Source: Chlamydiia bacterium (GTDB lineage: Bacteria; Chlamydiota; Chlamydiia; Chlamydiales; FEN-1388). From it: 6,037 nucleotides of DNA. Below, in pieces: positions 1-6,037 of the stretch. The stretch lies in the NCBI GenBank assembly GCA_023269335.1, contig JAHFTM010000121.1:1-6037 (forward strand). Direction: 5' to 3'. Position numbers and translations under genes: made by a program. A model generated the notes under the pieces. The model was not told the origin of the DNA, searched no databases, and saw only the letters and a program-made list of their open reading frames with translations. Position 1 is the stretch's first letter. Every line of letters begins with the position of its first letter.

Positions 1-2742
1 TCCTAGGCGATAAAAATTCCACTGCTGATTTCTTATCCAGTGGCCTTGTGGAAGTATTTTCAGGCCTGTTCCATCATCGCAAATCGAGCCAAATTGCATA
101 GTTTCTGTTGCTGGACTTAAAAAGAGGCAAAAGTGAATGTCCTTCACGCCATCATTCCAGTTAGAGTCAGCAAAATGCACAATAGAACTCACCCACGCTT
201 TCATCTGAGGAACTGCTTCTTGTAAATCAATGCAAAGCTGCAAAATGTAGCTGTCAAGCATCTCTGCTCGCTGAGAAAGCATGCTTGGTCTAATTTGAGT
301 AACTTTTCTTAGTGCATCGAGTGCTTTTAAGCGAAAAGCGCGCAAACTCAATTCCTTGTCGAGAGCAGACATCAGCACTTTAAAATCTTTTACATGCTCA
401 TGCGAAAGAATGTTGGTAGCCATATAGTCGATGATCAGTGTACGGGCTTGCTCAGTAATTGTCTCTTGGGATATTGCCAAAGCAGGGTTCACTACATTTT
501 CTGAGATCCATATATCAACCGATTTATCGGATCTGATGGCTTTGACCACTGTTGGATGTTCTGGAATAAGAGAAAAAGCATGGGTGGGAGTGTCACATGG
601 GTAGAGTGTTTGTGGATACTCATCGTCAAGGAAATGAGAAGAAGCTTGCTCCTCTTTTCCAAATTTTAGGACAAACCGTAAAAGATCTTGAGCATTTTTT
701 GGAGTATAGCTTACAGGCTTGCTGTTTATTGGTCGTTCAAGATAAACATCCATGACTTCGCGATTGTCATCTCCTGTGCAATCAGTCCATGGTGTGTGTT
801 CCAGATTTTTCCAAGCTTGAAGTGGATTTTTTATTTTTCTGTTTTCCACATCGTAGTTCAACAAAGCTACGTTTAAAAAGGTCTCTTTTTCTTTTTGCAA
901 GAAAGTAGATACCCTTTGCAAGATAGCTACAAGTTTTTCTCTTTCCTGAGCATCGCCAAGATTAACAGTGAGTGCTTTCTCAGTAAGCGGAATAGCGTGT
1001 TCTACAAAGGTAACAAACTTATCGGGTGTGTCTATCCTTGTTCTTGACGAGGAAGTTTTCCCGCCATCGTAAAGAACAAAAGCGCCATCAGTTGATCTTC
1101 CATCAGCTGATGGAGATAGGCTGCCAAGTGAAATACTGGGGTCAAAACGTAAGGAGAGCTCTCCATTTAAGACTTGTTGGAATGTAGTTTGAATTTGTTG
1201 TTCTAAGACTGAATCAGCGAAGGTGGTTGGCTTTAAGGGCAGCTTTAAAGCTCGAGAGACACAAGATAAGATCTTAGAGCGGACAAGATCTGTTTTTTTT
1301 GCCTCTGCCATGCCAGCAATAGAGCTTTCCCAGGCTCTGAGCAGTGGATTATTTGTTTCAGCTGAGAATGCAAATTTGCCCAAGTTAAAGAACGTTTCCT
1401 TTAGTCCAGATTTTAGACGGCTTGCGATTTCATAAATGAGCATGTGCGCTGTAAGCGTTGGATTTTCTGTCCTTTTTTCTTTTTTAATATCTGCGATGAC
1501 TGTTTTGATCAGAGCGCTTTCTTGCCCCTCTTTTAGCCCCATCATTTTGCAGCTGGCTTGAATGCCTGGCACCATCCAGATGCTTATTTGCGTGCCTTTT
1601 ATTTTCCAATCAGGAGTAAGAGTAAATTCTTTATGGATATCATCGTCACTAATATCAAGGACATACTCAAATTCTTTTAAAGTCCCTTCTACCATCCGCG
1701 TGAGCTCATCATTTTTCAAAAGCGCTATAAAGTCATCAAGGCATTTATCAGGGCGCATCTCTAGAAGCTCATACGCAAAGAAGGTTGCAAAACAGGAGCC
1801 TACAGGTCCTTGACGCATATTTGAAAGCAGGCCTGAAAGAGCAATCATTTTGGCGTGAGCATCAGTAATTACATCACTGTGATCGAGTCCAAGTGCTGTG
1901 CGGATGATGATATTTGAATCATGGTAGCCTGCGCTAGGCTTTGTGATTGCCGCTATTTTTTGTTGTAGCTCTTGTGCGTTTTTCAAATTATCAAGTCCGC
2001 AAGCGATATTTCGTTCATATTCAGCATGTACACCACCTGTAAGAAAGGACTTCTTCACCTGTTCGATGATGGCTGTGTTAAAAAATCCAGTTGAGGTAAT
2101 GAGTAGCTTGGCAATTTCAATAGGTTTTTTTATGCTGACCCAGATCTGCATATCTTGAAGGGGATTGGCTTGTAGTTCAGCTCTCTTTTTTTCCAGGCGG
2201 TCATTGCGCGCTTGCAGCGCTGCTTGAAAACGTGCTGAAAGGGCTACGCAGACTCGTTGAATATCTTTTCCAGCAACAAGTTTTTCTGTTTCTTGAAAGT
2301 CATGTTCGGCAAGGTAAATGATCTCTCCCAGTGTTTTGTGGATGCTTTGTGGGGATTGTGTTCCCCGTGTTAAAAATTCACAAAAAATAAGAAGTTTCGA
2401 AGGCTTATTTGCGTAGCTTGGGTTTGCTTTTACACCAAGGCTCGATATGACAGCAAGCTTTCCAGAAAAGCCAGGCTCATCAACTGCGGGAGTGAATACT
2501 GCTCCTTTGCCAGCGGGAGCTTTTTGAATGGCTATCTGGACTTCTTTATGCAGCCTCACAGCCTTTTCTGCAGCGCTCAGCGCTTTATTTAAGCCTGCGC
2601 GTAAGGTAATTCTTCGAGTTCCAAAACAGGATTCGAAGAGGCCATGATGGATGCAAGGCTTGTCTTTTCCATTAGGCATTAGGGAATTTATTGCGAAATT
2701 TGCGTCTGCTACTACATTTGATGCAAAAAGAGTTGGACTCAT
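1..2742 (-). CDS. Large papain-like cysteine protease candidate, C-terminus cut by window edge
   Basis: I translated the minus strand from the ATG at 2742-2740 and found 914 codons without a stop up to base 1, so the gene is real and partial. The start is supported by GGAGGT five bases upstream. Residues 310-323 read RQGPVGSCFATFFA. This matches the papain (family C1) active site, with Gln311 as oxyanion-hole residue and Cys317 as nucleophile at the same six-residue spacing as Gln19/Cys25. A His motif, THAFSLI, puts His721 in a C1-like context. FADSNW at 857-862 offers Asp859 or Asn861 as third member. Residues 161-194 look helical and charged, possibly coiled coil. No signal peptide or membrane segment is evident, so a cytosolic or type III secreted protein is possible. 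Cys to His is about 404 residues, against about 134 in papain, which implies large insertions. I do not recognise the gene. The protease call is inference from motifs; the open frame is seen directly. Confidence 0.85.
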   Translation of the reverse strand, partial: MSPTLFASNVVADANFAINSLMPNGKDKPCIHHGLFESCFGTRRITLRAGLNKALSAAEKAVRLHKEVQIAIQKAPAGKGAVFTPAVDEPGFSGKLAVISSLGVKANPSYANKPSKLLIFCEFLTRGTQSPQSIHKTLGEIIYLAEHDFQETEKLVAGKDIQRVCVALSARFQAALQARNDRLEKKRAELQANPLQDMQIWVSIKKPIEIAKLLITSTGFFNTAIIEQVKKSFLTGGVHAEYERNIACGLDNLKNAQELQQKIAAITKPSAGYHDSNIIIRTALGLDHSDVITDAHAKMIALSGLLSNMRQGPVGSCFATFFAYELLEMRPDKCLDDFIALLKNDELTRMVEGTLKEFEYVLDISDDDIHKEFTLTPDWKIKGTQISIWMVPGIQASCKMMGLKEGQESALIKTVIADIKKEKRTENPTLTAHMLIYEIASRLKSGLKETFFNLGKFAFSAETNNPLLRAWESSIAGMAEAKKTDLVRSKILSCVSRALKLPLKPTTFADSVLEQQIQTTFQQVLNGELSLRFDPSISLGSLSPSADGRSTDGAFVLYDGGKTSSSRTRIDTPDKFVTFVEHAIPLTEKALTVNLGDAQEREKLVAILQRVSTFLQKEKETFLNVALLNYDVENRKIKNPLQAWKNLEHTPWTDCTGDDNREVMDVYLERPINSKPVSYTPKNAQDLLRFVLKFGKEEQASSHFLDDEYPQTLYPCDTPTHAFSLIPEHPTVVKAIRSDKSVDIWISENVVNPALAISQETITEQARTLIIDYMATNILSHEHVKDFKVLMSALDKELSLRAFRLKALDALRKVTQIRPSMLSQRAEMLDSYILQLCIDLQEAVPQMKAWVSSIVHFADSNWNDGVKDIHFCLFLSPATETMQFGSICDDGTGLKILPQGHWIRNQQWNFYRLG
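1085..1111. repeat. Short 15-bp-period tandem repeat inside the protease-like gene
   Basis: Two 12-base copies, CCATCAGTTGAT (1085-1096) and CCATCAGCTGAT (1100-1111), differ at one base and are offset by 15 bases, i.e. five codons in frame. On the minus strand they encode SADGR-STDGA (residues 545-554) within a Ser/Gly/Asp-rich stretch (about 536-570) that looks like a flexible linker between domains. The second copy is also part of a perfect 14-bp palindrome at 1100-1113. This looks like a small in-frame duplication in a disordered segment. Confidence 0.5.
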
Positions 2743-2746
2743 AAAC

Positions 2747-2752
2747 ACCTCC
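2747..2752 (-). promoter_or_regulatory. Strong Shine-Dalgarno of the protease-like gene
   Basis: The minus strand reads GGAGGT, four bases (GTTT) before the ATG at 2742-2740. It is a near-perfect anti-16S match and fixes the start codon of the large minus-strand gene, even though that gene's stop lies outside the window. Confidence 0.8.
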
Positions 2753-2790
2753 ATGGTTTTGGAATCTTTTCTTGTTAGGAGATTGGAGGC

Positions 2791-2837
2791 CTTATATTCA
2801 AGGAAAATGATATGCTAATACACCTAATTTTGAACAA
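2791..2837 (-). promoter_or_regulatory. Candidate promoter region of the protease-like gene
   Basis: Two weak options exist on the minus strand. TTGTTC (2837-2832) and TATCAT (2812-2807) are good hexamers but have a long 19-base spacer. TATAAG (2796-2791) is a fair -10 box, about 48 bases from the ATG, with no convincing -35. One of these probably drives the gene, but the sequence does not decide. The TTGTTC option overlaps the -35 of the divergent plus-strand promoter, which would couple the two genes. Confidence 0.3.
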
Positions 2838-2858
2838 AAAAGAAATTGGTGCTATAAC
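2830..2858 (+). promoter_or_regulatory. Sigma70-like promoter of the BTB-like gene
   Basis: TTGAAC (2830-2835) and TATAAC (2853-2858) are separated by exactly 17 bases in an AT-rich stretch. The -10 matches consensus at five of six positions and the -35 at four of six. Transcription would start near 2865, giving a leader of about 40 bases. A TTGACA at 2859-2864 matches a -35 perfectly, but the hexamer 17 bases after it is TGACGA, so it is a weaker candidate. Confidence 0.55.
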
Positions 2859-2867
2859 TTGACACCA
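2847..2867. promoter_or_regulatory. Small dyad over the -10 box, possible operator
   Basis: TGGTG (2847-2851) and CACCA (2863-2867) form a 5-bp inverted repeat with an 11-base centre that contains the TATAAC -10 box. A dyad there could bind a repressor. The arms are short, and such a repeat can arise by chance in a 160-base spacer, so this is only a candidate. Confidence 0.2.
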
Positions 2868-2903
2868 TACAAATTGATTAATGACGATAAGGTTTAAAAA
2901 ATT

Positions 2904-4628
2904 ATGTCTAGTTCTAGTAGTGGAATCGCTAGTCTGAAAACCAGTATATTTAAAGAGCTTCAGCTTCCGTTCGAGCGAAAATCAATCTCTGAAATCTCAC
3001 AAGTAGTAGTAGCTGCCTCAGCAAGTTTTGAGCTTTTATCACGAGAAGAGCAGGATGCGTTCATTTATAAAATGACAAATTATTTCTTTCAAAGACGCGA
3101 AATTACAAATGATGAGTGGAGGCAATTTGAAAAGTCCTTCACCCTTCTCTTGAAAAAAATTACCCATATTCAAGGAATTGCACAATGCAGTGGTTATCTG
3201 TATAAAGTAGTTCTGGAAATTGAATGTCTCGCTGAGAAAATGATTACAACAGATGCCATAGTCAGGCCAGCTATTCTTCCTGGACTTCAATTAGTACATC
3301 GAGAAGTGCATTCACAGCAAGTTTTATCAATAGTTACTCTCACAGATATTCTTACACAAGTCACCAAGAACCGAAAGCTCTACACAGCTGTTTTTGTTGA
3401 ACGGTTATTTGAAAAGATAAAAGAGACTCTCATTCATGAGCAAGCAATAGGTAATGATGCCTGGGATAGTTTTGACAGCGCAGTTGCCGACTTTCTTAAG
3501 TACGAGGAGAGATTCTCTCCAAGCCCAAAGAAAAATAGGAAACTACTTCTTTTCATTCACACACTTGAACAAATTGCCGAACGAAAATTTGAAACTCTTT
3601 CAAAGGACTTTACTCCAATTACTCTAACTGGTGTTGACCAAGAACCAAGCTTACTTCTGGTTTGTGTTGTCTCAGCAAGTGAGCTTGCTGCTTGCTCAGA
3701 TGTCTTTTCAGCTTTTGTTAAAGCAAGCTTTTATGATAGCAGGGATCGAATAGTTGATCTTACTGGATATAAAAGTTGCCACTTTCATAAGGTCGTTACC
3801 ACGTTCATTCAGAATAAACAAGTTCTTTCCGAATGCATTAACGAAAGTAATCTGAGTGACATTGCCCATTTTGCTGAAGCTTGGGGTCTACATGGGCTTT
3901 TACCTGCTTGCAGCAAAAAATATAGTGAGCTTGAATTAGGCACTCTTACGAGAAAATCTCTTGAAAGCTATCTCAAAAAACTACAAATTCATTTTGACAC
4001 TGCAAAAACTATTCTTTTTGAACCGTTTATACAACCTCTTTTTTCACAACTGAACTCTTTTATTATAAATAATTTAAAAGATCCATGGACCTATATAGGT
4101 ATGGGTCTTTATGAAGTCAGTACCAAAGCGTTTGACCTTGTTGCAGAGCTTAAGCCCTATCTTGTACAAGAAAAATTTGCTCCCCTCCATGCATCGATTG
4201 TTCCTTTTGTAGAATCAGTATTGGAAAAAAAAGTGCTGATTATTGACTTTGGAATTGTTGTGAAACGCCATATCGATAACTCAATGGTTATAGAGAATAT
4301 CTCTAAATATGGTTTTGGAGTGCTATTTTCTTCCATAACGGTTGAAGTAGATTATAATGATAGCAGCGAACGATTTAAGGATGTAAAAGCTCATGTGGCT
4401 CATTTCGTGACCGACAGTCTCTTTTCAGAAGATGGGGCAAGGACATTGCCTAAGAAGCTTATCTTCAAGATGAAGTATCTGCCGGGTAGTGACAAAGCAG
4501 CAACTGCAGAAAGGTGTCTTAGCTATAAAGCAAACTGGCATAGGCATTTCAGCGCGCATCGGCTTGGAAGTAAAGCTAATAAAGCTGGCTATGAGTTTGA
4601 TTTTGTCGTCGCAGCTACAACTGAGTAA
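2904..4628 (+). CDS. BTB/POZ-like domain protein, putative effector
   Basis: The protein has 574 residues. The ATG at 2904 is the first after an in-frame TAA at 2895-2897; the only Shine-Dalgarno-like sequence is AAGG (2889-2892), 11 bases away, so translation may be modest. The N-terminus is Ser-rich (MSSSSSGIAS), as is common in type III secreted proteins. Residues 27-113 and 142-228 are two diverged copies of one helical unit. Residues about 245-342 resemble a BTB/POZ domain: CSDVFSAF after a beta strand, IVDLTGY, a helix from FHKVVTTFI, then LSDIAHFAEAWGLHGLLPAC, the usual closing helices. The conserved Phe-x-Ala-His before the first BTB helix is not obvious. Residues 345-574 are unrecognised. 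BTB domains of environmental chlamydiae are regarded as possible Cullin-3/ubiquitin adaptors in the host. The BTB call comes from pattern only; the effector role is inference. The gene is transcribed divergently from the protease-like gene. Confidence 0.85.
   Translation: MSSSSSGIASLKTSIFKELQLPFERKSISEISQVVVAASASFELLSREEQDAFIYKMTNYFFQRREITNDEWRQFEKSFTLLLKKITHIQGIAQCSGYLYKVVLEIECLAEKMITTDAIVRPAILPGLQLVHREVHSQQVLSIVTLTDILTQVTKNRKLYTAVFVERLFEKIKETLIHEQAIGNDAWDSFDSAVADFLKYEERFSPSPKKNRKLLLFIHTLEQIAERKFETLSKDFTPITLTGVDQEPSLLLVCVVSASELAACSDVFSAFVKASFYDSRDRIVDLTGYKSCHFHKVVTTFIQNKQVLSECINESNLSDIAHFAEAWGLHGLLPACSKKYSELELGTLTRKSLESYLKKLQIHFDTAKTILFEPFIQPLFSQLNSFIINNLKDPWTYIGMGLYEVSTKAFDLVAELKPYLVQEKFAPLHASIVPFVESVLEKKVLIIDFGIVVKRHIDNSMVIENISKYGFGVLFSSITVEVDYNDSSERFKDVKAHVAHFVTDSLFSEDGARTLPKKLIFKMKYLPGSDKAATAERCLSYKANWHRHFSAHRLGSKANKAGYEFDFVVAATTE
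2982..3587 (+). repeat. Internal duplication in the BTB-like protein (115-residue period)
   Basis: Residues 27-113 and 142-228 align without gaps at an offset of 115. Anchors are SI at 27/142, ITNDEWRQF (67-75) against IGNDAWDSF (182-190), and LEIECLAEK (104-112) against LHTLEQIAER-type sequence near 219-227, with hydrophobic positions matching between them. DNA identity is low, so the duplication is old. The units look alpha-helical and precede the BTB-like segment. Confidence 0.6.
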
Positions 4629-4693
4629 GGCTTAGGAAATTCTTCAAGCTGTTTGGGTATACTAATGAAGAGCATTACTATTTTGGCGTGACG

Positions 4694-4721
4694 AAAAATA
4701 AGGCGCCCTAAACATAGCCTT
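4694..4721 (-). terminator. Possible Rho-independent terminator of tal
   Basis: Reading the minus strand after the tal stop, AAGGC (4721-4717) can pair with GCCTT (4704-4700) across a 12-base loop, and ATTTTT follows at once (4699-4694). The order of stem and T-run is right for a terminator ending tal, 16 bases past its stop. The stem is only 5 bp and the loop is long, so strength is doubtful. No comparable structure with a T-run was seen for the converging plus-strand gene. Confidence 0.4.
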
Positions 4722-4736
4722 CAAGAATGGTAAACT

Positions 4737-5735
4737 TTAAACGTCGATTTTGAATTCAGAGACGATATACTGTTCAAGTTTTACGAAATCTTTAGCAAAG
4801 TTACGGATGCCTTCGGCAAGCTTGTCAACTGCCATAGCGTTGTCATTAAAGAAATAGCGAAACTGACTTTCAGTGAGGCGAAGATGCTCAAATTCTTCTT
4901 TCTTTGCCTCTTCTACAGTTAGCTTTCTTGATAGTGGCTCGCAGCTTTGTTGTAGCTCCTGAAGCAGCTGAGGCGAGATAGTCAAAAGATCGCAGCCTGC
5001 AAGCTCTACAATCTCACCCTTGTTACGAAAACTTGCGCCCATCACTTGTGTTTTGTAGTCAAACTTTTTTAAGTAGTTATAGATGCTTCGCACTGAAAGC
5101 ACCCCCGGATCTTTATCTTGAGGATAAGAAGCGACATTTTCATTTTTTTTGTACCAGTCTAGGATGCGGCCAACAAAGGGCGAGATCAACGTTGCACGCG
5201 CCTCAGCACAGCCTATTGCCTGCGCAAGAGAGAACATCAGCGTCATGTTGCAATGGATGCCCTCCATTTCTAGCACCTCGCAAGCACGTATCCCTTCCCA
5301 CGTCGCTGCAAGTTTGATCAAAATGCGCTCACGCGGTATCCCAGCTGTTTCATAACGTTTGATGAGAGAATGTGCGCGCTGGACACTTTTTTCAGCGTCA
5401 AAAGAGAGGTGTGCATCCACTTCAGTCGACACGCGACCTGGGATAATTTTAAGGATCTCTAAGCCAAAATTAACGAAAATTTGATCTAAAAGTGCATCGC
5501 GGCGCTCACTTTTAGAGGCCGCATGCATAGATTCAGTATCCTTAATAGCCTTTTCTATCAGATGGCGGTATTCAGGCTTTTGTGCAGCTGCATAAATCAG
5601 GGTGGGGTTTGTAGTGGCATCTGTGGGTAGGTAGGCGCGTATGGAATCTATGTCACCAGTGTCTGAAACTACCGTGGTCATCGTTTTGAGTTTCTCTAAC
5701 TGATTTTGGGCAGTGTTGGCATTGTGACTTGTCAT
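4737..5735 (-). CDS. tal: Transaldolase (class I, TalB type)
   Basis: This cytosolic enzyme of the non-oxidative pentose phosphate pathway moves a dihydroxyacetone unit between sedoheptulose 7-phosphate and glyceraldehyde 3-phosphate, giving erythrose 4-phosphate and fructose 6-phosphate. The 332 residues align along their length with E. coli TalB (317 residues) from memory. Residues matching its active site are Asp25 (SDTGDI), Asn43 (ATTNP), Glu105 (STEVD), Schiff-base Lys141 ([11 protein letters not shown]), Thr165 (NMTLMF), Ser185 and Arg190 (ISPFVGR), and phosphate-binding Ser235 and Arg237 (GASFRN). The C-terminal helix motif [10 protein letters not shown] is at 301-310. The N-terminus is about eight residues longer than E. 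coli and the C-terminus has a short extension. The ATG at 5735 has AAGGA five bases upstream; Met19 is a possible but less supported start. The gene lies 19 bases after a CxxC protein gene on the same strand, probably cotranscribed. It appears intact and functional. Confidence 0.98.
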   Translation of the reverse strand: MTSHNANTAQNQLEKLKTMTTVVSDTGDIDSIRAYLPTDATTNPTLIYAAAQKPEYRHLIEKAIKDTESMHAASKSERRDALLDQIFVNFGLEILKIIPGRVSTEVDAHLSFDAEKSVQRAHSLIKRYETAGIPRERILIKLAATWEGIRACEVLEMEGIHCNMTLMFSLAQAIGCAEARATLISPFVGRILDWYKKNENVASYPQDKDPGVLSVRSIYNYLKKFDYKTQVMGASFRNKGEIVELAGCDLLTISPQLLQELQQSCEPLSRKLTVEEAKKEEFEHLRLTESQFRYFFNDNAMAVDKLAEGIRNFAKDFVKLEQYIVSEFKIDV

Positions 5736-5740
5736 AAGGT

Positions 5741-5745
5741 TCCTT
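5741..5745 (-). promoter_or_regulatory. tal: Shine-Dalgarno of tal
   Basis: The minus strand reads AAGGA followed by five bases (ACCTT) and the ATG at 5735. It lies within the 19-base gap after the upstream stop, which supports this tal start over the internal Met19 and fits translation from a shared message. Confidence 0.7.
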
Positions 5746-5754
5746 TACAAATGG

Positions 5755-6037
5755 TTAGAGTGCTGTTGGTTCTATACGAAATGTAATTACAAAACGTTCT
5801 TTTCCCACTTGCAGATCTAAGGTGGATTTTAGCCGAGTTAGTAAAAGTTTAAAAGGAACTTTTACTTCTTCTTTTCCTACTGAGACCGCAACGGCACTAG
5901 AGCCTAAAATTTCTTCAGATGCTTGAATTTGACGACAGAGCGCTGCAAATTTACTGAGCTGGCGCTTCAACGTATCATCGCCAAAGCCATATTTTTTCCC
6001 GCATTCGGTACAGGAAAATATTTTTTCCTTTTCTTTC
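5755..6037 (-). CDS. Small CxxC (zinc-ribbon-like) protein, N-terminus cut by window edge
   Basis: The frame is open to the right edge, giving 93 visible residues before the TAA at 5757-5755. The TTG near 5970 is not the likely start, because good coding sequence continues upstream of it: KEKIFSCTECGKKYGFGDD. Cys9 and Cys12 (window numbering) form a CTECGKKY knuckle typical of one half of a zinc ribbon. A second CxxC pair is not visible, so it is either before the window or absent. One more Cys occurs in AALCRQI. The remainder is a helix (LSKFAALCRQIQASEEIL) followed by a likely beta-rich tail ending FRIEPTAL. No catalytic motif or membrane segment is seen. I do not recognise the family; a small regulatory or RNA/DNA-binding protein is possible but unproven. 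Its stop is 19 bases before tal, which suggests an operon. Confidence 0.8.
   Translation of the reverse strand, partial: KEKEKIFSCTECGKKYGFGDDTLKRQLSKFAALCRQIQASEEILGSSAVAVSVGKEEVKVPFKLLLTRLKSTLDLQVGKERFVITFRIEPTAL

Noticed and set aside
688..2158. Several plus-strand open frames of 60-85 codons (688-876, 1223-1435, 1562-1813, 1943-2158)
   Set aside because: All lie opposite the continuous 914-codon minus-strand gene, lack Shine-Dalgarno support and have no recognisable protein features.
2859..2887. TTGACA at 2859-2864 as the main -35 box
   Set aside because: The hexamer is perfect, but no good -10 follows at 16-18 bases (TGACGA at 17), whereas TTGAAC-N17-TATAAC is balanced.
3039..3290. Minus-strand 83-codon frame inside the BTB-like gene
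   Set aside because: It lies antisense to a well-supported longer gene and has no domain features.
4641..4671. Hairpin TCTTCA/TGAAGA after the BTB-like gene as its terminator
   Set aside because: The 6-bp AT-rich stem has a 19-base loop and no T-run follows directly, so it is not convincing.
4640..4728. Long-range inverted repeat ATTCTT / AAGAAT flanking the convergent intergenic region
   Set aside because: The arms are only 6 bp, more than 75 bases apart and AT-rich, so chance is sufficient.
5033..5355. Two overlapping plus-strand frames (5033-5317, 5149-5355)
   Set aside because: They are antisense to the most conserved part of transaldolase, which explains the open frames.
5755..5970. 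TTG at 5970 as the start of the gene upstream of tal
   Set aside because: The same frame continues upstream with a CTECGKKY motif to the window edge, so the true start lies outside.

Overview
The window looks like a piece of a chlamydial chromosome, most likely from an environmental (amoeba- or arthropod-associated) member of the Chlamydiota rather than a Chlamydia species. That is an inference. It rests on a moderately AT-rich sequence, a class I transaldolase, a bacterial protein with a BTB/POZ-like segment (a eukaryote-type fold that is expanded in environmental chlamydiae), and a very large divergent papain-like protein beside it. No 16S rRNA or other marker is present to confirm it.

Layout: (1) Positions 1-2742, minus strand, form one uninterrupted reading frame of 914 codons that runs off the left edge. 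It begins at an ATG with a strong Shine-Dalgarno. It carries a papain-type active-site cysteine motif (Gln311, then Gly-Ser-Cys317-Phe-Ala), with candidate His and Asp/Asn partners far downstream. (2) Positions 2743-2903 are an AT-rich divergent intergenic region with a good sigma70-like promoter for the plus strand and weaker candidates for the minus strand. (3) Positions 2904-4628, plus strand, encode a 574-residue protein with two diverged copies of a 115-residue-period helical unit, then a BTB/POZ-like segment, then an unrecognised C-terminal half. (4) Positions 4629-4736 lie between convergent genes and hold a modest terminator-like hairpin for the minus strand. (5) Positions 4737-5735, minus strand, encode transaldolase, with every catalytic residue I checked present. 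(6) Positions 5755-6037, minus strand, are the C-terminal end of a small CxxC-containing protein that enters from the right edge and sits 19 nt upstream of tal, probably in the same operon.

The housekeeping part (6037 to 4737) supplies the non-oxidative pentose phosphate pathway. The accessory part (4628 to 1) is a divergent pair: a putative cysteine protease and a BTB-like protein. Both could plausibly act on host proteins, perhaps around ubiquitin pathways, but that joint role is a hypothesis. No RNA genes, insertion sequences, CRISPR arrays or attachment sites were seen.
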